Below are positions 11,550 to 24,361 of a DNA stretch of 64,000 bases, piece after piece (position 1 is the stretch's first letter; each line of letters begins with the position of its first letter). A program made the position numbers and the translations under genes. The notes below the pieces were generated by a model. It saw only the letters and a program-made list of their open reading frames with translations. It did no database searches and had not been told where the DNA came from. Source of the stretch: Margaritispora aquatica (Eukaryota; Ascomycota; Leotiomycetes; Helotiales; Discinellaceae); NCBI GenBank assembly GCA_007644065.1, contig VJWN01000038.1, positions 1 to 64,000 of the forward strand, in the 5' to 3' direction.

Positions 11550-11760
11550 TGTCAGCTGACAGTAGCACGTGACAATGGCTAGGTCTTTTAAAGGACCCTT
11601 ACGACATTACATAGAATACATCTTCTTCTTTCCCAACTAATTTAACGGGCCCTTTTTCCTATATATTGTAGACGTGCTAGACCAGAGCGTTACAGACCTA
11701 GTGCTACCCTATCCTCTCACACTACTCCCTTAGTAGCACAACAGTTTTGTAGCCTTTACA
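11550..11760. repeat. possible solo-LTR or LTR relic
   Basis: A less AT-rich patch inside the RIP-like block starts with the palindrome TGTCAGCTGACA and ends in CTTTACA, so it has the TG...CA ends of a long terminal repeat. Length about 211 bp. I see no target-site duplication and no second copy in the window, so this is tentative. Confidence 0.25.
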
Positions 11761-13281
11761 ATAGTTTTATTTTTATATCTTTAAACTTATTAATTAATTT
11801 AATATTAATTAAAGTATATATTTCGAAAAATTAGGAATTTTCGTATTCTTCGCTTCGTTTAATAGCAGTTGACTAGTACTGTAGCAGCAAAAGAACACTC
11901 GCTGACAAGAGAGGTGATTCTTCGGCGTATACATCAAATTTAAACAGCTATCATTTATTCTTGTCAAATTTATTCTTGAGCTTCATCGTTTAGTTTTTGG
12001 CTCCTAAAATGCGAAAGATATTATACTCACTCCCAAAATATTGTGTATATAATTAGGCGAGTAGTGACGAAGTTTGAACCAGAATGTCATAGGGAAAACA
12101 TTTGTCATGACTTGCAGAGCAAACCTGTGGTAATTCATGCAGCACACTCTCATTGGATAAACTTAACATTATAAAACAATGTATGTTAATTATCTTTTAA
12201 CTGCGAATAAGAAGGAACCTGTGTATAAATCCGAACTACACCACTGAAACCATAAAGATGAATCGACAAGGTAACAGGTGATGTCCCCCTCGCCTCTTGG
12301 GTCCGGAGTGCAACAAATAAATAGACGGCTCCGCAATTGATTTTCTTTTCTATTTCACTAATAGATCTTGGTCCTGGGCGTCAAGCTAAGCAGATCGGGG
12401 TATTGAGCGGAGTGCGGAGTGTTGGTACGAAGTACAACAATCCGCTTTCGAATTATTAGATAGTACCTGCAAAGCTGCTGATTGGCTCAAAGTGTAATTG
12501 GAAATAATAAGGGAAATGACGTCTGGAGGTCTAGAAGCTATGGAGGAGATGTGTGGGTCTGGGGACGTCGACAAAACCTAGTGAGGTGAGAAAAGCTAGA
12601 ATTGATGGATATGAAATGCGAAGAACAGGTACGGATGTCAGGTTCAACGACGGTTAAAGGTATTAAAATATCATGAAAGCATTCCAGACTACCCTAGATC
12701 CTTGATCCAGTGGATGATGAATTTATTTTGTCCGAATGACGTAGAAGTCAACATACTCTATTCATATTTGACAAAATCGCATAGAATTCGACACAATACA
12801 ATGCTTTAATCTGTATAATAAAATGCCACCCCCCATTATGAAAGACGATTGAATTTTTGGTATTTTCTTCTTCTTTCGTTAACCTGGGTTATGTGACGTC
12901 AAAGTTAAGGAGGTAAAAGTGAATCATGCCACGCTCAGCTAATATACAAAACTGGGAAAGGATGTCGGATCGCGATACCACACTGCGTTATTGACCAGTA
13001 CAAGGCATTCAAGTGGTACTGAATTTTAATGTTACTCCTCGGTTGCGATAAATGAATATTCTGGGATAGTAAATGAGAAATTACTCGCGAGTTTAGGAGT
13101 GCGTTCGCTTGATGAAATTCACAACGGGACTTATTTGCATACTTGATATCGAAAATATCATGGACTACCTTACTTGAGGACTACCCCGCATTAATATTGA
13201 TGGTGATGTAACTCCAACCTGAACCAAAATATGCAACATCATACTGCTCTGTATATTGCAATCATAGGAGACTCGACAGAA

Positions 13282-13434
13282 ATGAATATCATACGTTTCT
13301 TCTTGTTATACTCCTTTGTCCCCGTTGTCACTGGCTCATTAGTCGACAATTCCTGCAAAGTCTCTGTGAGGGCCCTCGGCCGAGCTGCTCCAGACTCGCC
13401 TTTATGGAAAGAAAAAGACTCCGCAGCGCTGTGA
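13282..13434 (+). CDS. short hypothetical ORF with signal-peptide-like start
   Basis: 50 codons beginning MNIIRFFLLYSFVPVVTGS, which looks like a secretion signal, then LVDNSCKVS. A GTGAGG donor-like site follows near 13,366, so this could be a first exon, but I found no continuation. It may be an effector-like orphan, the start of a decayed secreted enzyme, or chance. Confidence 0.2.
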   Translation: MNIIRFFLLYSFVPVVTGSLVDNSCKVSVRALGRAAPDSPLWKEKDSAAL

Positions 13435-15820
13435 GCCGCATTTAATCTCGATTGAGACACCATATTCGCATTGTGTACGAGGTGAGTCGCTATTCACTCT
13501 ACTATAGAATCATGGAAGAAGACTAGGATTGGTGTGCTGGCAGTGCCGGAAGAAGGTGATATAGCACCGAGGAGAAGAAAGGAGTGGGCGAGACTATGTA
13601 AGGAGCAGAGCATGATAGTTGGATGTTGTCAACTGGGAAGGGATGTAAGTTGTTCTATTAACATGAGAAAGAGCCGACAGTGGATGAGTATGGGTCAAGA
13701 ACTGAGTTTGAAATTAGGGGGAAAATTCTGTCGTGTCGGAAGAGCTTAAGACATTCTGTCAAGTTTTGGAGTGTTAGATTTGGGACATGTAAATAATCGA
13801 AGGGGAAAAGATGAGTCGAGACGAAACTCAAGGCAACCTATTTGAGAAAGGGAGGTTCATGGAAAAAAGAAGATCAATAGAATACTGCGAAAAATAGCAA
13901 GCTAATAAAGGAAAATACTGAAAAGACAGAAAGTTTGTGGGCATTGCTACACATCAAAGCGAAACTTGATGGACCAAAAATTAAAAGAGCATCTCGGGAG
14001 GCAATAGCTTGAGAAGAAGAATAAGGAATGTTGAGCTATTATATTTACGTAGTCAAGAGTATAGACCTCAGGTTAGGCGAAAATTATATTTATACTATAC
14101 ATACCATGCAGAAGACTTCACTAATTACGTCTTGTGATAGCTAAGAGCATACAAGCTCAATACATACAAAAATGCAAAGAATACGTTAAGTGATAATTAT
14201 ATACACTTGTGTAAAAGCATTTGAAAGTGAGGGTGCACGATCGTTGCCAAGAATTATGAGATTCCACTCTCGAAAATTTGGCTCGATTTCTTCCACTTGT
14301 CAAGACCTTTCGGTTTGGTTCGAGGCTGGATTTCTTTTTATAATAAAGTGCCTAAAGTATGGCTAGGGGAGAGGCAAATGAGAGGCTATTCTCCCGAGCC
14401 CCGGACCTAGTCAAGATAAGAAAGGGTGTAAAGAGATAGGTATACATATGGATTGTAAGAAGCGTATTGGTGCAGCGACTGTAGAGAACCTGATAAGCAT
14501 TCTTATTTTTATGAGTAACGAAAGCCGATATCAGAGACTCCTCACTGCTGTATATGTGGTTGAACAGTCATTACACTCAAGACTCAAATGGCGGGGTAGA
14601 ATGTGGGGGAACCAGCAGATGTTGGAGCAAGGATATAACAAGAGGGATTTTGCTAAACTTGTTGAGAGCTTGGTGGTTCGGAAATCCATCATCGTAATGT
14701 TCTTGTGATGGGCCATGAAAATGGCACTGAAATTGAGATGATCGTAACCTTTGCCAGGAATATCCGTTTGTGTATCTTTGCTTAAGGCAAAGGATAAAGC
14801 AGTACGTACAAATTTTAGGAATTCTAGAATAAATTAATATGAGAGTATGTGAATGAAAATCGTGGGATAGAAGTGAGCATTGTTTAGTAGCTGGATATAC
14901 TGAATAGCTAGCTAGTAGCTGCCTTGGTGTTTGTGACAACGCGAATAAAGTAGATCAGAACATGTCCATGTAGCTACCAGCCTAGAACGTTAACTGATAA
15001 ATATGGAAAATAAAACAAACTGGCCGAAAGAACTTGATCTTTGGGAAGTCCCATATCATTCAAGGATAAATGGTAGAGTTCTTGAATCTGAACCCCTTTG
15101 TACCATGCTTGGGCACAACCAAAACCTTTTTTGAAGAGGACACATTTTACCAAAGTACTCAGACCACACCTACCAACAGCTGAATGCTGAATGCTGGGCC
15201 CAACAGAACAAATGCCCCTTGAAATAGTTACACTTGCGAGAAGAGATGAAAAAGAACACCACTATAGGAATAATAATTGATACATCAGTGGAATGGAAGG
15301 ATTCACATATCTTCATGTGAGGTTTATAGGCTGTCCTCTCTCGGCTCTAGGGGTATTCAGGAGGGGCAATGGGGTGTTACGTAGGATGAATAGACGCCGA
15401 TCCAAACAAATGAAACCACTGATGACCACAAAGCTATCCATCCAACCCTTCAACCGCCGCCCTCATAAGAAAAACCGAGGAACATCAACTCATGATGCTT
15501 TACACAATCTATAATGCTGATATATTGATATTCTAGAATCGAGGAAACATGTAATCGTAGTTGAAAATGGCCAACCAACAAAACCCCTCTATGCCTGCCA
15601 AAAACCCCCCAAAGAGTGCCAAAACTAGCTTAGACCGTATCTCGCCTCTACTGTAAAGCCCAATCCGAAAATATCACGACCAGAGCGAAGCCGATCTTGA
15701 AATCAATTCCCCCACCACAACTCACGACATATCATCAAAAAAGAGCTGAAATCCATCTCGCACAATCTCAAAAAGGTTGTGCCAATTTTCCGTTTTGCGA
15801 AAAACGGATGTCGCAATTAA

Positions 15821-18800
15821 ATGTCGTCGCGGAATCGTGAACATCTTCTCGCAGCGAAGAATGATCAATTGTTGTGAGTCTAAATCACGACCCATTCAAT
15901 TCGCAAAATTAATATATTGTAGTCGACTCATTTCGTCGCGAAAGCGCAAGCTAAGAGAGTTATATCACGTCGCAGAGAGTGGTCTGCAGCTCCCCCAGAT
16001 CTCGTTCACGCACGATGTGCCTCCCACGTCCGCTGCTGAAGCTCACTTCCTCGAAGCCGCCGATATTTTAAAGTACGCATTCCTATACTTGGAAGCGACC
16101 TGTATTTCGTTTGTGAAATAGAGCTTTCAGAGCTGTGAATGGATTGTTCTGATGCTAATGTTTATTGCAGGGAACGCAGCTTCAACCTATCCCTTCTTCC
16201 GCAGCGGCAACAACTCAAAGTCGATACATCCAAATCGCGATCTCCTTCACGGAAAAGTGACGCGAATGAACGGACATTGGATGCATCGCGACAGGCAAAA
16301 ACATCGTCGCGTGATGGCTCAAAGTCGAGAAATAGTCGGGCATCGACACCAAGTTCGAGGATTGATAATGCAGCAATTCTGAATGGCGGAGATGGAGCTG
16401 AGAAAGGAGTGCTGATGCAGAGATCGTCTTCGAAGGGCTCGCAGACTGATTTACCTGCTGAACCTCCAGTTTTGCTGGATAGGATTGTGGATGAAACCTT
16501 CCAGAATGCGACAAAGCCTCGTCCTTCGGTATCAGTTGCGACGCTTCCCGCAGACGACTTGGAGAGCGATAGGATACGAAGGAAAGTACAGAGCAGATCT
16601 AACAGTCCTGGTGTAGATCCAAGACGGGCTATGCCAATTTCTGCAGAAGATGCTGCCAACTTGAAGGAACCTTTGATCCAAGGATTGGGCTCTCATGATG
16701 GACAACACCGGGCTGCAGTGGCTCATTTACCCCCAAAAGAGGTACAAGAAGAACATATTCGAGAAGCAGATGCAGCGCGGAGACTGAAGGAAGCACGCTT
16801 ATCCATACATCCTCCCATCCACGAAACATCTCGGCATCATGAAGCACCCTCATCCCCAGGGTCAACCATCGATCCATACTCCGCTACTACTCCAGCGATG
16901 CATGAGGCTTCTGCGGATACGAGTCCGGAAAACGATAGCTCGAGATATGACATGGAGAGAGGAGATGGCAAAGGAGATGATTTACCCACACCACCAGAGC
17001 TGAGGCATACCGCCTCAGAGCTGGACGCCAAGGCGCAGCATGATCGAATATTGCATGCCCAGATAGAGGCTTCTCGCGACAAGATTATGCGTGAAAGTCC
17101 AAGAGAAGCAGACTCAGAGTCATCCGACACACCGGGGAGAATTGACGCATCGGGAGATACCAGAATGGATGATGGTGCTAGCGAGACAGGTAGATCTCGG
17201 TCTGGAGAGTTAACAAAAGAAGCTACCGAGGTTGTGAAGGAGGTAAGGGAAGTTGAGCAAGAGAGTGCTGCTGTTTCCAACTCAGACATACCCAAAGGTG
17301 TCACTGCAGAAATTGCGGACTCTGAGGCCGAGACGACACCTCCTAGCGACCCTATGGATGTCGACAATCGAACAGTGAAGGACTCGTTTGATAGTAATTC
17401 GACAGTCGATGTGCAACCAGTAGTCCCCGCTGCTCAGAAGTTGAACGAGGTAATGAGTCGAGGGGTCGCACCAGCAAATTCTTGTACATCTACAACTCCA
17501 CCAGTTAGGCAAACGCCACCCTCTCAAGCAGCTCCAGTGATGGAAGGAAGAACTACTCGAATTGGCTCTGGGGCTATGGGGCGGAGGTCTGTGGCCGAGA
17601 TTATAGGAGACGTTCCAAAAGCGAGTTCGTCTGCAACATCAGCCAGGGGCGACTCGGATTCAGCAAGAAACACCTCCTCAAGAAGTGCCACTCCACAATC
17701 ACCAGGTGCCCGGCGGAGTCTCGTTGACAAGGCAAAATCACTTAAGCAAAGCAAGCTTTCTACTGTCATCTTCCCCGGTAGGACGCCAAAGGCGCAAGTA
17801 CCCACCCCAGCACGTGCTCAAAATGGAATGCCAACTTCTGTTGACGACTATTTTATTCCTCTGTTTCTTGCTACTTCAGGGGCAGAAAAGCGAGGTGGGC
17901 CAAGACTCGACAGCCTCTTATCAACAGCCCATAAGACAATCACAACTGCCAACGCCTATGTACCAATCCTCGAAAATCAGACGACGAAAATCTTGAAGCG
18001 AATCTATGCTCTTCAAGATGCAAACAAATGGTCCTTGAGACAACCTAAACGCTCCGAGGAGGTGATACGGCAAACGACGCATTGGGATGTGCTACTAGGC
18101 GAGGTGAAATGGCTGCGTACAGACTTTCGCCAAGAACGCAAATGGAGAATGACTGCTGCTCGGAACATGGCGAATGCGTGTGCAGAGTGGTTTGCCTCAG
18201 ACGCTGATGACAGAAAGCTTCTTCAGGTCAAAGCAATTCGTCCACCATTGCACATTGAGGGTGCAAAAGATGTTATTATGACCGATAGCTCCAGCCAAGC
18301 CGGTCACTCAACACCGGATCTTATTGCTTCTGGAGATTCACCTATGGAAGATTTGGATGAGGAGCCCAGGCTAGATCTTTTGGAAACCGTCGCCCCAACA
18401 GCAATTTTCGGCTTACAAGATGACGACATCATCTTCGGCTTGAGGAGATCACCTACAACTGACAAACTCTTGAATGAGCTGCCAATGTATGGAGCACCTC
18501 TAAAGGTTCCAGAATCACTATTCCCAACGTCTGAAATCGACCCCGACAGGTTTTGGAAGCGGCCAGCACTTGCGTTAAGTAAGTTTGTGGAAGGTCGGCT
18601 GGAGTTGAAAGGTGAACCTGCTCCTAGGAAGAAACGTCGTTTCCACTACGAGTTGGATGAGGAAGATGATGATCACATTGTCTTTGGTGAACAGACAACC
18701 AAGCCATCTGTGCTACCAAGTTCAAAGTCAGATGTTGCATTATTCGATCCTCAGCACAAACATATTCGAGACCGTATCCACAGCGCCCATCAATTTAGAC

Positions 18801-20508
18801 CGCCATCTGAGTTTCCTATGCCACCCCAGACCTTCTATGAGAACAGAAGCTCGTCTCAGTGGACGTGGGATGAGGATAACGAGCTCAAGAATCTTGTTCG
18901 GGAACATTCCTATAATTGGGGCCTAATATCAAATATGCTAACTAGCAAATCTCTTTACTCTTCTGGTCCAGAGCGTCGCACACCTTGGGAATGCTTTGAA
19001 AGATGGGTACAGACTGAGGGCATGCCTGTCGAAATGGGACGAACACAGTACTTCCGCATGTACACCAATCGCATTGATTCGGCTAATAGGACTGTGATGG
19101 CTCAGCAACCGGCGATTCCCCAGCAACCCAATACTAACGGCCAAGTGCAAGCTCCTCCAAGAAAGAGACCAACAACTAGCATTCGAGTTGATCGACGAAG
19201 GAACCAAAAGCATCTCACATTGGTGGATGCAATGCGTAAACTGGCTAAGAAACGTGAAGCTAATGCTCAGAAGCAACAACATGCTGCTGGAATGGCTGCA
19301 ATGCGAAAGTCGCATGAGACTCCCAATCCCCCGAATCGTCCAACACAGGGCACAACTCCTCAGGATTTTAGCCGCATGAAACATGAGCGTGAAGAGCAGA
19401 TGAAGGAGCGTATGATCATGTTGCAGCAGCGGCAGGAGCAACAGCGTCGTGTAATTCTTTCTCCTTTTGAAAATATATATCATAATCACTAACTGGTCAC
19501 AAGGTCGCCGAGATACAACGCAGGAATGCCCAAAATCCTCAAGCTGCTCCCGCAAACGGGGTCGCCCCACGACCTCCAAACGGTGCAGGCATGCCTCCCA
19601 ACGGAATTCCTGCCTCAAATCAAAATCTCGCCGTTCCTGGCCAGAATCGTCCTCCTCCTCGTCAAATGCCTCCTCAGATGACCGGCCAGCCAATTCCAAA
19701 TGGCTATCGCGGTCCTATGCCCATGAACGGCGTTCCTGCTGCCCCTATGCAAGGCCAACTTCCTCTACCTAATCCCGCTCTCGACGTCGGTCTCGTCTCA
19801 CGTGCTCAGCAAATATCTCTCAGTCAACAAGCTATGATAAGACAACAACATGGTCAGCATCCCGGCCAATCCCCTCAGATGCACAACTCCCCTCCACGTA
19901 CAAATGGTGTACCGCAAACCGGCTTTCCTATTCAGAATATGATGCCTCCATTTAATCAGAATGGTAACAACGTGGGTACACCCCCATCTAACCCACATGC
20001 ACAATCACCTGGTCCAGGACAAGCAGGCTCACCACGAATGGGTCAAAATCCAATGAATATGCTTCCTGGCAACAATAATGCCGTCAGAAATCATCTTGAA
20101 CAACAAATCTTGCAAAAGTATCCACATGCCACACAGGAACAAGTGATGCGACTTCTCGGTGAAAGTATTGCTAAATCAGCACAGCAGCAGCAACAACAAC
20201 AAAGGCAAGGTATTGCCCAAAGTGCCATGAATGCTGCTGCTGGAGGGCCCGCTGTTAATCCAATGGCTGGCAACAATCCTATGGCCGTCAATGGCATGGG
20301 TACTGGGCAGGGGACCCCCACGCCTCAACTATATGCTCAACGTCTGAGGTTGCAGCAAGAGAGCCAACACAAAGCGCAGCAGGCACAGATGCAAGCAGCG
20401 AATGCGGCTGGGAATGGGCAGCCACAGGCTCAGGGAAACAGTATTGGAAACTCGGGTCCAAGTCACAGTCATCGAGCTAGCCCTTCAAGCGCACCAAATG
20501 GGAATTGA
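15821..20508 (+). CDS. vid21: Vid21/Eaf1, NuA4 histone acetyltransferase scaffold
   Basis: Four exons join in frame: 15821-15873, 15923-16072, 16171-19450 and 19504-20508; 4488 nt, 1495 aa. The short first exon starts at ATG 15821 and joins to SSRKRKLRELYHVAESG, the usual Vid21 N-terminus. The middle is long, disordered and Ser/Glu-rich. An HSA domain lies at about residues 695-745 (EEVIRQTTHWDVLLGEVKWL...DFRQERKW), the binding site for actin and Arp4. A SANT/Myb domain follows at about 960-1018 (QWTWDEDNELKNLVREH...TPWECFERW). The C-terminus is Gln/Pro/Asn-rich. In yeast Eaf1 is the platform unique to NuA4, which acetylates H4 and H2A. Introns end TTGTAG, TTGCAG and CACAAG; the last has a CACTAAC branch site. 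Confidence 0.9.
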
Positions 20509-21046
20509 GCGCTGTATTTTTTTATGAATAGAGCGTCTTGCAATGGTTTTGTTTGATTCGCGGGTGTTAGGCGAGCTCTGGTATGAGCACTGTGGTATTA
20601 TAGAGAACCTAAGAGTAGATTTAGATACTTCGCAACATTACTGCAGTTATGGCAGTGCGATGATCAGGCTGTGCAAAGAAGCTCATGCCAGAAGTGTTGG
20701 AGAAACCAAATAAGAAACAAATCAACACAATAATTCATGTTTCATGGCATTTCTTTTCGTCCCAGTGTGACCAAGGTATTTATTGCGATATTTACACAAG
20801 ATTCTTATAATAAAAGTTGCACGACTTGGGTTTGATGCTTCAACGAGTTCAAATCATTCTTTTTCTTCAGCATTATAGAGTTAATAGACACATCTCAGCT
20901 AGGATTTTTAGCTGGTAAATCTACCTCATGGGCATTTAAATTCGGATTATCCTTTATCCGGGACTTAGCCAAAAGCCGACCGCCCCGATCCTACCTGAAG
21001 GTAATTATTCCCCATTGCCTGCACCTCACATTGTACGCTCGCAAAC
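20509..21046. other. intergenic between vid21 and spp2
   Basis: It holds the vid21 3' region and spp2 promoter. No further gene seen. Confidence 0.5.
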
Positions 21047-22189
21047 ATGCCTTCCTCTAAAGAATTCCCACCTCCTGAATCAAAAGCCACGACTCCCAAA
21101 ATTGTTATGAAAGGCTTTTCGCTTTCCTCGAAACCCAATGGCGCAAAACCCAAACCACAGATCTCCTCGAACCTAGGCAAGCGCCCCAGATCAACTTTTG
21201 CGCATGGAGACTATGATGAAGATGAAGATGAGCGGACAGTCAGACACGAGGCTATTACGGCATTTGGTTCTAATGGCGCAGAGAAAGCAGGCGAAAGGAA
21301 AGCTGCTGGGCCTCTGATCATTGCGCGCTTGGGAAACACAAGGCCAACTCCTACTATAGGTGCCATCGAGGGCAGGAGGGTTCGGGGTGCGGGCATGAAG
21401 AATCTGCTACCGCAGGAAGTACTGGACGCGAGGGAGAGGGCGAAAAACGGAGCTGAAGGTGAACTGGTTACGCAAAAGGAGGTGTTGAACGCGCCAGGAG
21501 AAGAGGTCAAATGGGGCCTTAGTGTTAGGCAGAAGGTTGAGATTAGTGAGGCAGATGCCGAGGATTTGAAGCCAGAGGTTGGAGATATTTCTGCGACGAC
21601 TAAAGAAGCTGAAGAGCCGCCAATTCCCAAGACTGCAGATGAAGAGGCGCTGGCTGCTCTGCTTGGCCAAGAAACGAAGAAGAAGGGCCCAGATTTGGTC
21701 ATCGAAAGTCTCTCCACTAGAACACGGCCAGAGCCCATATCAGAAGAAGACGCATATCGACGTGCGATAGCCTCCGCGCCCGAATCATCCACTCTCGAAG
21801 ATTACGCACGCATACCTGTTGAAGATTTTGGCGCGGCGATGTTACGTGGAATGGGCTGGAACGGCGAAAAGACGGGAGTTGTCAAGGATGTGAAGCGCAG
21901 ACAGAATCTACTGGGTTTGGGAGCTAAGCAACTGAAAGATGCAGAGGAGTTGGGAGCGTGGGTCCAGAAGAGTGACACGAAAAGATTAAAGCCCGGCGTT
22001 AGTGAGGGAGCTGGCGGGGGAAGTGATAGGAGAAGTGGTGGCAGAGTGAGAGTTAGTGATTACAGGCGAGAGGAGGAGGTCAAGAGAGAAAGGAGGGAGG
22101 AGAGGGGTGGTGGCAGTTACAGAAGAGAGAGGGAAAGAGAGAGGGATGATAGGGGGCATAGAGATAGGGACTATGACCGCCGGCGTTGA
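21047..22189 (+). CDS. spp2: G-patch splicing factor Spp2 (GPKOW homolog)
   Basis: Intronless, 380 aa. The diagnostic segment is IPVEDFGAAMLRGMGWNGE at about residues 260-280, the Spp2/GPKOW G-patch core, followed by KRRQNLLGLGAK. The N-terminus carries a KGFSLSSKP motif typical of the family, then a Lys/Glu-rich middle; the C-terminus is an Arg/Asp/Glu-rich tail with RERERERDD-like repeats. Spp2 binds and activates the DEAH helicase Prp2 at the catalytic-activation step of the spliceosome. It is longer than the yeast protein but normal for filamentous fungi. Confidence 0.85.
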   Translation: MPSSKEFPPPESKATTPKIVMKGFSLSSKPNGAKPKPQISSNLGKRPRSTFAHGDYDEDEDERTVRHEAITAFGSNGAEKAGERKAAGPLIIARLGNTRPTPTIGAIEGRRVRGAGMKNLLPQEVLDARERAKNGAEGELVTQKEVLNAPGEEVKWGLSVRQKVEISEADAEDLKPEVGDISATTKEAEEPPIPKTADEEALAALLGQETKKKGPDLVIESLSTRTRPEPISEEDAYRRAIASAPESSTLEDYARIPVEDFGAAMLRGMGWNGEKTGVVKDVKRRQNLLGLGAKQLKDAEELGAWVQKSDTKRLKPGVSEGAGGGSDRRSGGRVRVSDYRREEEVKRERREERGGGSYRRERERERDDRGHRDRDYDRRR

Positions 22190-23074
22190 GAGGTGGAACT
22201 AGGCTGGGAGCAGAGTCTCATCGTAGTGCACGCTCGACTTTAATGTTCCCTAGCATCAGGACTCTCCTAGATCTCGATCCAGTGATACACACAACGAATA
22301 AAAGGATGGCTAGCGAAACGGCCTAATTCAACACCAAAGAAAAATACCAGCATCAATGCTCGCATCTGCCAACCAAATCACGCAAATCACGCCAGGTCTC
22401 TCACAAATGCGAAATCCATCCCTCGGCATCTACCATGTATGGCAACCAGCGCGCCTTGGTATGCAGTGGCACCACAATGGAAGCGAAAGCGAGAAATTCA
22501 CGACGTGCAACAGATCGTCTGAGGCTGTCTTCCATCTTCCTATTGGAGCATGTTCAATGACTGGAAGTCAAAAGGATGGAATGGGCTGGGAAGAAAAGTT
22601 TCTTCTGGGGAAGACAAGCGAGTCCGAAGAGCGTGCAGCAGCCGGGATTGGTGGCGTTCCTGCATTTCGTCGAGGATGGTTCAATCCCTAGTGGATGGTT
22701 TTTGACTCGCTACTCTTCACTTTTGCACTGTGCTGTATGAGGTACTCTGCGATGAATACCTTCTTGTCCTAGCATCATATAAATATCCAATGTTATGGCA
22801 AACCAGCAAATGAGGAATACCTAAGGTAAGGTACCTTACCTTATGCAGACCCGTTAGTCCGTCACGTGTATTTGTACCCCTCCCCCATCTTTCGGCATTT
22901 GTAAATGTGCCACCATGTGTTATACCCTTACATTGTTCTTCCTTATCACTAAATTCCCACTGTCAGTTTTTGATTGCATATATCAGTTATCTTAGTTCCT
23001 TCATCCTGACAACGTACTATTTCTTCGCTTATCATATTCTTTTCGGTGTGATTTTCGGATTTCTCCTCGGTACA
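22190..23074. other. intergenic, possible small ORF
   Basis: One open frame with an ATG (22356-22691, 111 codons) resembles nothing I know and may be chance. A TACCTTACC-like inverted pair near 22,826-22,842 (ACCTAAGGTAAGGTACCTTACCTT) lies upstream of the amidohydrolase. Nothing else seen. Confidence 0.35.
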
Positions 23075-24361
23075 ATGGATATATCAGCAATCCTTTCATC
23101 ACACATCCCAGACCTCTCCCCCTTTGAAGAAATCTACAAGAATCTCCACCAAAACCCCGGTCTCTCCCTTCAAGAACGTTTAGCAGCCGAGACTGCTTCC
23201 ACACACCTTAACTCCCTACCTGGCTTCACTGTCCGCACTAACATTGGCGGCACTGGTTTGATCGGAATTCTTTCAAACGGGCCAGGAAAGACTCTCTTAC
23301 TTCGAGCAGACACAGACGCTCTTCCGGTATTGGAGCAGACCGGCCTTCCATATGCTAGTACCAAGCGTGAAGTTGATGTTGAAGATGGGATTGAGAAGTC
23401 AGTCATGCATGCCTGCGGCCACGATATGCACATCGCATGCATGCTCGCCACCGCAACAACTCTGCACTCAGCCACTCACTCCTGGAAAGGGACAGTAGTG
23501 ATTCTCTTTCAACCCAACGAAGAGCGCGCAGGTGGTGCTAAAGCAATGATTGCTGATGGACTGTACGATCCAGCTAGACACGCATGTCCACTCCCTGATA
23601 TCGTATTGGGTCAGCATGTTATGCCTTTCCGCTCAGGAGATGTCGGCACGAGGAAAGGTGCTTTTGCCTCGGCTGCTGATAGCTTCAAAGTCACTGTTTA
23701 TGGACGAGGGGGACACGCGAGCCAGCCTCACGTTACAGTTGACCCGGTGGTACTAGCTGCACATATTATTGTGCGATTGCAGACAGTAGTTAGTAGGGAA
23801 GTTGATCCGCGAGAGGCTGCGGTCGTGACCGTCGGGAGCGTGGTTGCTGGCAGTACGGAGAACATCATTTCTAGTGAAGCTATTCTTAAGATCAATGTCC
23901 GGACTGTCACTGTTGCAACCAGAGAGCGTGTTTTGGCTGCAATCAAGAGAATTGTAAAGGCTGAGTGTGAGGCTTCATCGTCTCCACTCCCGCCAAAGTG
24001 GGAAGCTACCTCGTCGTTCCCATTCACGATCAATGACGATTCTGTTACGGAGACTGTGTCATCTGCCTTTTCAAGGTATTTCGGCGACAGGCATGATCCC
24101 GATTGTAAGCCCTTGGGTGGAAGTGAAGATTTTTCAATATTGGCAACCGAGGCCCCGAAACGAGATGGAGGCAAAGGAGTGCCGTATTGCTATTGGAGTT
24201 TCGGGGGTATCGATGGGGAAGCCTGGGACGATGCAGTACGTGATGAAAGGCTTGATAAGATTCCAGGGAATCATAGCGAGTTCTTTAAGCTGGATGTTAA
24301 GCCTACCTTGAGGACAGGGGTGGAGGCGCTGGTGGTTGGTGCTTTGAGCTTCTTGATGTAA
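23075..24361 (+). CDS. M20-family amidohydrolase (hippurate/IAA-amino-acid hydrolase-like)
   Basis: Intronless, 428 aa from ATG 23075 (the frame is open further upstream but without an ATG). It belongs to peptidase family M20D. Metal-site motifs in order: LRADTDALPV, HACGHDMH (ligand His and Asp), PNEERAGG (catalytic and ligand Glu), GRGGHASQPH in the dimerisation/lid domain, and GGSEDFS (last ligand region). ENIISSEA and R-V-T-V strands follow the usual fold. Enzymes of this group split N-acyl amino acids such as hippurate or auxin conjugates; the real substrate is unknown. There is no signal peptide from this start, so it is probably cytosolic. Confidence 0.86.
   Translation: MDISAILSSHIPDLSPFEEIYKNLHQNPGLSLQERLAAETASTHLNSLPGFTVRTNIGGTGLIGILSNGPGKTLLLRADTDALPVLEQTGLPYASTKREVDVEDGIEKSVMHACGHDMHIACMLATATTLHSATHSWKGTVVILFQPNEERAGGAKAMIADGLYDPARHACPLPDIVLGQHVMPFRSGDVGTRKGAFASAADSFKVTVYGRGGHASQPHVTVDPVVLAAHIIVRLQTVVSREVDPREAAVVTVGSVVAGSTENIISSEAILKINVRTVTVATRERVLAAIKRIVKAECEASSSPLPPKWEATSSFPFTINDDSVTETVSSAFSRYFGDRHDPDCKPLGGSEDFSILATEAPKRDGGKGVPYCYWSFGGIDGEAWDDAVRDERLDKIPGNHSEFFKLDVKPTLRTGVEALVVGALSFLM

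Larger units (their letters stand above)
10434..15820. other. 5.4 kb AT-rich gene-poor island
   Basis: This stretch separates two housekeeping genes. From about 10,700 to 11,900 it is strongly AT-rich with TA-rich words and no long open frame, as in RIP-mutated repeats. From 12,000 to 15,800 composition is less extreme but open frames stay short and none resembles a known family. The only hint of a protein is a signal-peptide-like frame at 13,282. A GGTTCGA-like box near 14,317 has no tRNA around it. Confidence 0.6.

Noticed and set aside
14310..14330. tRNA B-box-like GGTTCGAGGC
   Set aside because: No matching acceptor, D-arm or anticodon structure can be drawn around it.
15777..16121. Separate 114-codon gene before vid21
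   Set aside because: Its latter part is exon 2 of vid21 (KRKLRELYHVAESG); it joins in frame to both neighbours by good splice sites.
22907..23074. Longer N-terminus for the M20 amidohydrolase
   Set aside because: It would start at GTG; the ATG at 23075 gives the normal family start.
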